From the NCBI GenBank assembly GCA_020080175.1, contig JAGHQL010000014.1, positions 62,001 to 126,000 of the forward strand: a stretch of DNA of 64,000 bases, read 5' to 3'. Positions 54,568 through 64,000 of the stretch are shown one piece after another (positions within the stretch are counted from its first letter, which is position 1; each line of letters starts with the position of its first letter). The position numbers and the translations under genes were made by a program. The DNA comes from Glutinoglossum americanum. Lineage: Eukaryota; Ascomycota; Geoglossomycetes; Geoglossales; Geoglossaceae. The notes under the pieces were generated by a model. That model had not been told where the DNA came from. It searched no databases and saw nothing but the letters and a program-made list of their open reading frames with translations.

Positions 54568-55984
54568 GCCAATAACGACAGTATCAACGAACTGCGGTAT
54601 GAAGCGAAGTGGCGCTAAGAAAAGGAAGGTTGGATATATGTGCCTAGTGCTATCCTGTATGAAGGTTCGGGACAATACACTCAAACAAAGGGAGCTCCTA
54701 ACTCGCCATTAAGTATTAGCACTTTTACACGCCCTTCGGCAACATGTACGAAATGAGAATATATCGCCCCACCCATTTATCCTACCCGCTCTACCAAACG
54801 CTTAACCCAAAAAACGACACTAGAGCGAGGCTGGCAATTTCTTACACCTATAGACAATGGAACCAGCACTAAACCCAACCGAGTAATCAGCTCGGCACCA
54901 GTCCGCATATTGGTACCGAACTCGGATAGCTGGACTAATTTAGATCGTGGATCCTGTGAACCACCGGAAACCAGGAACGCCGTGCGACATAAGTTACCTA
55001 TAGTACTTAGTCCGCCGTACGTGATACCGATTTCCGGGCCCCACTTAATGCGACTTGGCCGATGCCACCATGCTTGGAATTCCATATCTATCCGCAGTAG
55101 CGACGGGGTGGGGGTTTTTACCAACCCCCAATCTGTTGGGCTAACAAAATCCCAGCTAGTTGGTCAGCAACTTGCTAGCGCCTATCTAGCCCCACTCATG
55201 GAGAATTGTGGAGGACTAAGCCTTTAGTTGGCACTCGCTCAGCGACCCGCATTGCTGGAATTATGATCGCTCCTACTGCTGCCTATGGATAACACAGCAT
55301 ATGTATTAGGGTTTCAATTAGCTTATACGCTAATCTGCTAATCTTGTTGATCGCCGGTGGTTGGCACCCCTTTCCGTTAGCTGCAGAGGGATGTGGTGTA
55401 ATATACTATGAGCCAAGTACATACAGATATATAAAGGAAGAGAGGGTTGAGGGCAAAGCGAAAACCAAGCAGGAACTCTGTGAGGCTGCGGGAAGAGGTA
55501 TGGCAGACGACATGGCTCGCATTGCGTATGAAGGATGAAGACTAGCTAACGAGGTATAGTGCTAGCGTCAGCGCCATACGAGCCAACGCCAGGCCAAAGC
55601 GCCCATTTTCCTACGGAGGCCAGTGCGCCGGCAAGGCGGCCGGTAACGCCACGGAGCAAAAAGTTAGTGCCACAGGATGAAAACAGTAATGCCACGGGCA
55701 TCAGCTGGATGTAGGGTAGTGCTCCACTAGGACTTTCGGCTAACGATATCGCGGTCCTTGTTTGCCAGAAGGGCAGTTGCTATAGCCCAGCTTGGGGGCA
55801 GGGATAGCGTCTCAAGAGAATACTATATGGTATACTTATTAGTGGAGGATAGGGCTTTACTCGGGACTTTAAGGCATGGGTAGGGACCCCCATAACTGGG
55901 GGTTGATATGGGCTTACCTTAAACCGTAATTGCTGTGCTATTACCTGTGACATTGTTGATTTTTGGGCTCATGGCATTAATGTT
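54568..55984. other. Intergenic, no supported gene
   Basis: 5' flank of the 2EXR gene and flank of a transposon relic. No domain-like frame. Near 55965-56000 GGCATTA occurs twice within 30 bases. Confidence 0.35.
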
Positions 55985-56400
55985 TCACCCCATGGCATTA
56001 TCCGCCGCCGCAGCTATGTGGGAACTACGTACATCCAGTACAGTATTCCTCTGGCTTCGAGTCTGAGGACGGGATCGGGGTTGTACTGGCCTGTCCACTA
56101 ACTCAAATGCTGATGGGTCGCAATGAGTAGATGATGCAGGAAGGCGAGCTCTTGCTGCATAGCTTGGAGGACAACGAAGCGACTGAGAAGTTAGCTTTGG
56201 GCGACCACGAGGGTTTACAACTGCTGGTTCCAAAAGCAAAGACTCTATAACTATTGAAGCCACCGGTACAAGATTCTAATGCTCATGTATATCCTCTTAA
56301 AGTAATGTGCCATTCTTTCGGAGTCGCTGTCACATTTCGTGGGCACAAGGCATACCCATAAATTTCCGGAATGCCTTTGTACATATTGGAAGAGGATCTG
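55985..56400 (-). mobile_element. Mutator-like (MULE) transposase C-terminal relic
   Basis: On the minus strand about 56383-56331 encodes CTKAFRKFMGMPCAHEM, the Cys/His pattern of the SWIM zinc finger that closes MULE transposases. A stop-broken stretch with LLxEDIHEH follows. Then a tail reads EPAVVNPRGRPKLTSQSLRC and DPSAFELVDRPVQP, the RGRPK tail usual after that finger. I see at least three in-frame stops. Nothing of the catalytic domain is present upstream and no terminal repeats were found. It is a short inactive fragment. Confidence 0.6.
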
Positions 56401-56876
56401 GTGTTAAAAGGAGAAAATGCTGGTCCCATAACTTCCCAGAGCAAAACTGGATATGCGACCGACTAGAGAGGTACAAAATGGGTCCTGAGCTGTATGTGAT
56501 GTGCAGATTTTGTTGTGATATAAAGTTGCTTCGAACTCAGCATATCGATTGAGAAGTAAAAGGGTAATCCAATCATATACCGAGATCTCCTGTTAACACT
56601 TAAAGATATCCTTTGAGAACACTATATGCTCCCTTAACCTGAGATGTAACCCGACGCCTGGGATGAAGATACTGATCAACCCATGTGTCACGGCGGCCGC
56701 TGGACAGCCTAGGAAGAGGGTTAGCCCTAGGAGGGACTGGCGGGGCATAGGGAAGGCCACCCCTATACATGATATACAAGCCGATGACGGAGTAAGTGGG
56801 GCCCAGGTGGGCCCTGCTAAAGGCGTCATAGGAACCCAACACCTCCCAGACTTTCAGCCTCCCTCAGCCCCTTAAC
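56401..56876. other. Intergenic, 3' flank of kinase gene
   Basis: No supported coding frame. Confidence 0.35.
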
Positions 56877-58986
56877 CTATACGGGCCTCTCACCCGGCTC
56901 GGGTGCCCCGGGGAGCTCCTGGTCTCGGACTTGGACTTGGACTTCGCCCTGCCGGGTAATGCCGCTTGTTTTGGGACGGCTGGACCTTCTTCGGCCCGCA
57001 TATTTTCTAATCTTCAAACTGCGTGATAATGATGAGAGGATTAGGTCTTCTTTGGCTCTTAACTTCCCCCTGTTTTTCACCCGGTACAAGGGGCCCAGGG
57101 AGTTCCCAGTCTCGGACCTCGCGCTGCCCGGCCAGAGGTGTGGCTTTGGGTGAACGGAACTTTTCATCCTTATTGCCATGCAGATCATATAATCGATTGA
57201 GCGGACTTCTCAGCCTAGCGATCCCCGAATTCCCGATCATCCTAGCTCTTTGATCGTGGAACTTCTCAACCGAAGCATTCAGCCTAGCGATTTCCTCTTT
57301 GCTCTCCTTCAACTCGGCTTGCATTTTAGCTGCTCCATCTGTAAGGGCCCGTAAAGCGCGACTAAACGAGTATTCAGTGTCCTCCAATCTGTGGCGCATC
57401 TCCTCAAGTTCCGCTTGGTGTCTCTTCCTCTCTTGGGCGACTTCATTATCGTGAGTTAGTGCCGAAAAAATCAGAGCGGATATAGTAGCCTTCATCTTAT
57501 GCTCGCTATATATATGCCGCTGAGGACCGCCATCGGTGCCGGGTTGTGTGAGCACAGGCAACTCCCAATTTAATAAGTCTTGTGGCCGGATGAGCTCAGA
57601 ATACAGGGGCGATAGCTCCGGGGAATACTCTCCCAATTTCCTAATCCCATCTGACGCGCGTATTGCAAGCTCTAAGCCGTTGAGTCTCAACGACGGATTT
57701 ACCGCGAGACACTCACGGATATTGTCCCGAAGTTTTTTCTGGAATTCTTCAGCGATATGGATACTCGGGAAGGGAGTCTCTGCGGAGAATATTGTGGTAG
57801 GGCGAAAGGCTAAGGAACTGGTGCCTTCTCCCGAGTCTGCCCTATATAAATTCGGAGTGTCTCCTTCCAGGAGTTTGTAAAGCGTGCAACCAACTGCCCA
57901 CATGTCAGTGGCCCATGACCACTGGGTAACTCGCCGCGCTCCATCCCCTGTTTCTCTACGTATTTCCTAGCTACCTTTCAGCTGCTTTTCGTATACGTTT
58001 GCGAGAAGAGTATTATGTCCGAGGATTGGGAGACTTACCGGAGCCCAGTACAATCTTGTGCCACCATATGTTGAGGGGTTTTTTGCATCGCTGTCAAGGA
58101 AGTAGCTCATTCCAAAGTCCGCTAACTTTACGCAAAAGGTTAATGGTGACTCCGCGCCCGTCGAGTTGGTAAGAAGAACTGCACAGGTGGATGTCAATCG
58201 ATTTCCAAAAAGGTGCAGCGGTCGCACGAAGCTCACCGTTGGCCGGCTTAATATCCCGATGTAGTACAGGGGTCCAGTCAGTATCGTAAACGTAACGTTC
58301 GAGATTGTCATCCCAGCCAAGTCCGTAATGACAACGAGATATGGCTAAGCCTAGTTCAAGCGCCACTTTCCACACGAAGAGCTCATGCTGGTGCAATGCC
58401 CTGAAGTGAATCCTGTCAGCTGGCGCCATTGAACAAACAATCTAAATGGAGTCCGCTTTTACAGTGGACTGGTCGCGCCAAACTCAGCTCTGTCCTCGAT
58501 AAGCTCTTCTAAGCTCCCTCTATCACAGAACTCCTGGTAGAGTCTCCAACATCCGCGGCGCCGAGAATAGGGTTCCGCATGCACAAATCGGACGATATTT
58601 GGGTGGGCCATGCGTTTTAAAGCCTCTATTTCGGCCTGAAGCCATCTCTGCTGAATGTCGGAGTCCAGGTTGGTTACGATGTCTTTCCGGGCGAAAAACT
58701 GCGTTAGGGTGTTGAGCAAATTCAATAACTATATTAATACAAGGGTGGTAGCTACCTCGCCATCACTCGGCCTTTGAACTTTGTAGACGGTTGCGAAGGT
58801 ACCACGACCGATCTTCCCCACCTTCACAAACTCATCAGGAGACATACTCTCTGGTAGTGGGTACTGCCAACACTGCCTAATGTGGCTATCAAGCTAAATG
58901 TGGGCGTAAGGCGCTGACCGCACTCAGTGAGGTGGTAGAATTCAAGGATGGGTTGGTAATTACCCCGCTTTGCTCAGCTGTAACAT
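56877..58986 (-). CDS. Ser/Thr kinase with coiled-coil C-terminal region
   Basis: Exons (minus strand): 58986-58964, 58876-58756, 58698-58463, 58412-58237, 58178-58039, then 57966-57007 (551 residues) or 57966-57064 plus 57011-56877 (577 residues). Motifs: GKIGRGTFATV (28-38), Lys in FFARKDIV (53), HRDIKPANVLL (from 178), LADFGMS (204-210), YWAPEIRR (APE 231-233) and TDMWAVGCTLYKLL. All catalytic residues are present, so it should be an active kinase. After the kinase domain lies a long coiled coil (RHQAELEEMRHRLEDTEYSF and on), useful for oligomerisation. The first exon (MLQLSKAG) is the least sure. If it is absent, the Met at 58845 is the start. The longer 3' end uses a GTTAAG donor and adds a second copy of a proline-rich block. 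This kinase keeps the HRD Arg, unlike the one at 42941-44747. Confidence 0.82.
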
Positions 58987-61706
58987 GATGCTCCCGCCCA
59001 CATGACTTTGCTCTAACACAACCCAATAAAAAACCATGAAAAAATGCTAGGGAATTTAATAGGAGATGGGTGTTAGCCTAGCTGCATCATCGGATTAATT
59101 TTTCGGCCGTAATCAGACTATTTTTGAAACCACCAAAATGTAGAAAGTTTCCTCAGCGCACGGGCCATCTTCCTCAGCCAGACTCAGCCACACAGCCACA
59201 TCGAACCGAAGTTCCCCCAACTTTCTTCAGGTCCCCTGCATAACACCTGTATAGTCACTATGCCTATGAGCCATGGCGAGTTGACAGCTGGAGGTGCAGG
59301 TGTGCTGCGCGGCGGCCTGCGTGCTTCCGCAGAAGTGGTTCTCGTGTTACATATCTAGAAGGTCTACATAGTACTTCCGACCTCGGATTATTGTTGGCTG
59401 CACTTGTTTTGTTGGAGGCGGTTCCTATGCACTTCGTTTCACCTAATTAAGCCGATCCTACATGCTCGCGGCTAGCTCATAACGACAACGCAGTTCATGG
59501 CCTACCGCCATCTAGTTCATTCACATGCACTGGAGGGCTGTACTTGCACAGCTCCATCCCGCCACTGCCTCCAGTGAATCCGCACCGGCTCGTACCCCTA
59601 GGGAAGTCGACCGGCTCACATCCTCCACTTACTCTCTCAAGCACTCCCAAGCATACGAATCGGAGTGAATCGCAATGGACCCTCTACGCTCGGTTCCGCC
59701 GAACTTCGAACAGAGCTCTCAAGCCTAGACCTACCAAAAATTCCGGCTCTCAAAACGCTTAATGATCTTCATCGTCAAGCAAGCCTCCTTCGTCTACCCG
59801 GCGGAGCCCATCAATGGAGAAAGCGCGCGTTTCGGACCCAACTTCCTCCATTAGTGCTTCAAAGATGATAGGAAGAGCAAAAACCCTCACCCCCGAATCC
59901 ATTGCTTTCCATTATGAAGCTACAAGAGCACCACGAGCCCAACAATCGAGGTTTCACGTCGAAGCGAGCGAATGAGAAACTTAGGACACCCCGGCATATG
60001 GGACACTATTAGTCGCGATTACCCCGATCCCGTAAGGCTAACACGCTATATGCCATCTCCGGGGTCCCCAACGCCTCGCGAACCGCTCCCGCTTGAGACG
60101 CGGGCTGTGCGCGTAGGAACGCCATCCGTTCGCGTGCGTTCAAGGCGGAGAAGCTAGGAGCTCCCCATGTCCTGGGTACTCTGGTTCAGCATAGTAAACA
60201 CCATTTCGCCGCGCGTTGTGCGTGGTTTCAGATGGATAGTGTGCACGACGTCGCGGTTGGCTAGTTGGTTATTGAGAATGTCAGGTCTTCTCTCGAGCCC
60301 TTTCGGGCGCGGCAGTGCGTGGGGTCAGGTGTGCCGTGCTCTTGCTACGCTATGCTAATAGATGGCTTATTTGTTATTATAGATGCGAAGATAATACTTG
60401 TTACGTGCCGGTTGGATTCAGCTACGCAACCCCTAGCAGCTGACTGTGGAAATGCGCGGCGCCACTCCCAACAATACAGCTGCAACTCAAGTCCGATTCG
60501 GGTAATCCTCCTAGCCCAAGGTTTCTTTTCTTCCCCTTCCGTGTAGACTATGTTTGGTTAGAGAGATAACCATCTGCTAGGCGTTCTAGTTGGCTCTTGA
60601 GACTCAAGGTAGTTCTATCCGGCTGGTAAATCGTCCAAATAAGAGAACCACACCCGAATTTCCGGACACTTTAACTAGATACCAATCGCGAAGTTCAATT
60701 TTCCCACTGTGGGCGACCGGGCAAGGCTTCCCCGCATCGTTGGCAGGTTGTGGTGTCCCAGAAGTTAGCGGAGCCATATCCGGCACCAGTACCCCGTACG
60801 AGGCATTCTCCAGCCGTGCGAAGGCTCCGTTTCCTTTTGCTGGAGGCCTCCACCCCTTTTGTCATGATCCTCTCTAAGCCACGGCCAAACTTCATACTAA
60901 CCATGTAAAGCGTTCCAGCAAGGATCCGGGCTATTCGCCCGCGCCGCGGCGCAGCCTAGATGGGTCCAATCGCCCAAGTCAGGCCGCGTCGGATCCCCCG
61001 TGGACGTTCCGGATTCGGCCAGGGTGGAGCCGACGTGGTGGCTAACCGGCCAATCAGCGGGCCTTGGCTCCGGCTGGTATGCGCGTCATCTAAAGCGTCA
61101 CCGCATGGCAAATTCATGCTGACCCGCTGCCTCCTGCATCCGGATTTCGCCACCATCCCTCCCATCATTTCCGCCCGGCATGACGCCTAGCGCCCCCAGA
61201 AACAAGCGAGGCATTTTCCACGGAGTATTCCGTTGTCCAGTGGAATTTGCAGATTCGCGACCGAGCGACGCGATTAAACTTTTATGTCTCAGCCTTGAGG
61301 TCTTTCAAGCACCCGCTCCACTGCAAATTAGATACTCAGCTAAAGGGTTTGATTCAACTATCGAACAGGTTTCCACGAAATATCTGCTGCGTTTCCCAGC
61401 GTAGTTGAACCTGTAAAAAACAAAAAAACAAAAAAAACAAAACCAATATGTGACTGAATCCCGAACGGGAGACAATATAAAATATGTGACTAGTTCCTGA
61501 AGACCTAGCGGCCGTGTTCCCACTTTCCTCCTATTACCGGCTAATCCCAGTATTTCCCTAGCAACAAAGATATACTCTGTAACGCCGAGAGGAAAAATAG
61601 AAATTCCTACTTACCCCTTTGCCCAAGCGCCAGCCTCCTGAGGATGTATGTACATACAAGGGGAGCCTTCAAGCATTGACCCCTAATCTGCAACGCCTCT
61701 TGCTCT
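58987..61706. other. Gene-free stretch between kinase and patatin-fold gene
   Basis: Small open frames at 59665-59868 and 59972-60157 look faintly protein-like, but no family or splice pairing emerges. A/C-rich low-complexity sequence lies at 61411-61445. The remainder shows no supported feature. Confidence 0.35.
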
Positions 61707-63198
61707 TCACCCACCAGCGAAGTTTTTATGCCCCGCTGGGAATAGATCTTCGAATTGTCGCATGTCCGATTTTGCCTCCTCGCTACTCAAGTACTGTTTT
61801 GTGAGCCTCTGTGTCTCCTGGCTGACTGCGAGGTCGGCATACGCTGTCAGCTCTGGGCCTGTCTCGGGCCCAAGCCGCACGTATTTAGCCTCTCCGCCAA
61901 ACTTATTAAGCTCTTCCCTGATCTCGTGCTCAGTGTTCACTTTCTCAGTCTTAATTTGTTCAAAGACTGACCAGGAGCGCTTGATGCGGGCGCCGTCCCT
62001 GGAATGGCCAAGGGTGCGGCGTAAGGGCCCGGGCCATCGGCTTCGCTTTTGGCTCTCCTCTGGGGTCAGAGGAGGGTTGGGGGTAGAACAGCGATCGCCA
62101 CCGGTAGGACCGTGTGGTTCACTATGGGTAGGGTTCGGCCGGCCCTTGGTCGAAATCAAAGGGCTGCTCTTATTAGAACCCCAAGGCAGCCTCTCCACCA
62201 TCTTGTCGAGTTTCGTAACGTCTCTAATATTGAGGATCCCTGGGCCGATATTCACTACCGCCGGCACAACGCCGTTTATCCCATAAATCTCCCGGACCTC
62301 TTTCAGCGCATATGTTGTCGCATTAGTAAAGTATTCTGGAATTATTTCCTGGCCAAACTTTAGTGTAGACCCATCGCTCCCGCGTAGTTTGAACGGGTGA
62401 AGAAATCCTCTTTTTGCGCCGGCTGCAGCAAAGGCATCTGAGATCGACACACTAGCAGGATCTATCGTCGTGAGCGCCTCAGACTCGTAGGTTCGGAAGA
62501 GACAGAATCCGCTTCCCGAATCACCCCGCCTTTTGTAAGGTGCGACCAGGAACCTGTCATGTGAGTTAGCTTAGGATAACTCCTTAGCCCACCCAAAAAC
62601 CAAGCTTGGGTACTTACGTATGCTTACATCGTGGTCCACACGTATCAGCGTCGCTCGTGCCATTGCCAAGGAGAGTTTTTCCAGTTCCGTACTTGTCTAT
62701 GAGATAATCGATATGGCGGACAAGGTTGTCCATATCATAGACGGTTCGGTGGATGGAATGAGTAGACGTTCCGGGAATGGGCCTCCGCCGAGTCATCGCA
62801 CTCACGATATTGAAATACTCGTATAGGCACTCCGAAACTGTCAGCCTAAATCGACCAAGCAGCATCGCCAGCCAACTTTCGGAATATAAGTCAGTTAGAG
62901 TCCAAGACGTGGGGACCTTAGCTAGGGCTATACAGACCCTCCGCTCCCCACACCGCCAATAACGTCGAACACATCGCATGGTTTAATTGTACTCTGGCAT
63001 GGTCCCTGCTTTCCTTTGGGTGCTTCAGCGATACCCTTCATTAACGTATCGAGGATAAAAAGGCTCGCGATGCCTTGGTAACCGCCGCCGTCTATAAGAG
63101 AAGTTAAGCTCTTCGTGATTTGAAAGGAATTAACGGTCGTAGAAGGCCAACCTACCGATTGTTAGTATACGTAAATGCTTCTTCTGTTCAACAGCCAT
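61707..63198 (-). CDS. Patatin-fold protein lacking catalytic dyad (pseudoenzyme candidate)
   Basis: Exons (minus strand): 63198-63156, 63091-62938, 62875-62618, 62553-61707, giving 433 residues. It starts MAVEQKKHLRILTI and then DGGGYQG (Asp15, codon split by the first intron). The oxyanion loop is thus kept. Where patatins have GTSTG, this protein reads GGVGSGG (60-66), so the catalytic Ser position is Gly63 and a Ser sits one place later. Where FGDGG should hold the catalytic Asp, it has KFGQEIIP. The fold otherwise matches: WLAMLLGRFRLTVSECLYEY, CKHTFLVAPY, FRTYES, VVNIGPG. I recall fungal relatives with this GVGSGG form, so it is probably an old lineage rather than a fresh loss. The second intron has a weak GTCTGT donor but CTAAC branch and AAAG acceptor. 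A non-enzymatic sensor or adaptor role is inferred. The frame is open upstream to 63519; the shorter start is preferred because family members begin near KKxLRIL. Confidence 0.85.
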
Positions 63199-64000
63199 GT
63201 TGAGCCCGACTTTGCGCTTGTCAGTGCCGTGGGCAATAACGAACAGTAACGAAACTCGTGGTTTATGGTAGGATGGGCGATGGAAACGTGGGTGGGCAAA
63301 GGCTTTTCCAGGATTCTGTAGGGTCGCCACCCCCCCGGCGGAATCTGCCACCAGAAAACTCGCGCAGTGGGGCTGGTGTTCGCCCCGTTTAGACGGCCTA
63401 ACCGATAGAAGCTTCAAGGCTGATTGGCAGCCAACCGGATTTGCACTACTTGGGACATTCATTGTTTGGGTGTGGTGATTCAGGTTGCAATTAGCCCGTT
63501 CCAGGCCCAGGCGGGACAACTAACGGAAGCACCAATTTAGGCGCCATTATGTTATGCGACCAATCCTAATTCGGGACCGTTTAAATTTGATTTACTTGGC
63601 CTTTGGCTTGACCGACTATTTCTTCCAACTGTCACACCCGAAAACGGTTCGGCCACAACTCTAAGCCCATTCTATTAAGCCACTTTCTTAGCCTCGTGCG
63701 GCTAGATGGCCCATGGATCCGCAGCCTCGCTTCGAGGCCTCATGTGCAACGAAAGAAGCTCAGAGGGTTAAAAGGGGAGGACTATTCTATATCTACCAGT
63801 GTGCTGCCTAGCCGAAGGCTCCATTGCCGACAGAGCGAATGCGATGTCTAGATGGCTTCCCCACAAAATGCCGCGTCAACTGGAGGAGGTTCCGGTAGGC
63901 GAAATATATTGGTGTTAGGTGTGCTGATCCGCTTGTGGCATTTCTTTTGTGAGGCTAATGTCTCCGCTGCAGACGGCGGTGGTGTCCGTGGCCTTTCGTC
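63199..64000. other. 5' flank of the patatin-fold gene
   Basis: No further gene can be supported up to the window edge. The open frame upstream of 63198 has no domain and may be untranslated leader. Confidence 0.35.

Noticed and set aside
59665-60157. Two small plus-strand frames that might be exons of one gene
   Set aside because: Faint protein character only; no splice pair joins them in frame.

Overview
The window looks like a stretch of nuclear chromosome from a filamentous ascomycete (Pezizomycotina). Genes sit on both strands. Their coding frames are broken by introns of about 45-110 bases with GT-AG (once GC-AG) ends and CTAAC/CTGAC-like branch sites. The families are typical of that group: DUF899, a HAL2-like phosphatase, BTB, 2EXR, patatin, a NACHT NTPase, and an N-terminal helical domain beginning FSVGDF. 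I cannot place it below that level from sequence alone. I see no tRNA, rRNA or CRISPR array.

Layout. 0-9 kb: a P-loop ATPase that runs off the left edge, a small secreted cysteine protein, a DUF899 protein and a HAL2-like bisphosphate nucleotidase. Two related short inverted-repeat elements lie among them. 9-16 kb: mostly non-coding, with one decayed exon and a BTB protein. 16-25 kb: a patatin with a C-terminal zinc finger, a small two- or three-exon gene of unknown function, a Tc1/mariner relic, and a secreted protein with three six-cysteine modules separated by dibasic sites (Kex2-processed style). 25-38 kb: a two-copy dispersed repeat, a C2H2 protein, an internally deleted Fot1/pogo element sitting inside an old open frame, a large membrane protein and a second C2H2 protein. 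38-64 kb: an FSVGDF-domain protein, a kinase, a NACHT NTPase, a possible one-helix membrane peptide, a short-chain dehydrogenase, a 2EXR protein, a MULE relic, a second kinase, and a patatin-fold protein that lacks its catalytic dyad.

Taken together, the right half resembles accessory signalling or self-recognition territory. A STAND NTPase with no recognisable repeat domain, a free-standing FSVGDF domain, two non-standard kinases and two patatin-fold proteins lie within about 47 kb, and transposon remnants are scattered through it. That these genes act together is inference. The two most interesting items are the KEP-like secreted precursor at 23.8-24.6 kb and the apparent pseudo-patatin at 61.7-63.2 kb.

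Gene models were built by eye from frame continuity, splice signals and remembered family motifs. Exon ends are explicit, but no RNA or database evidence was available.
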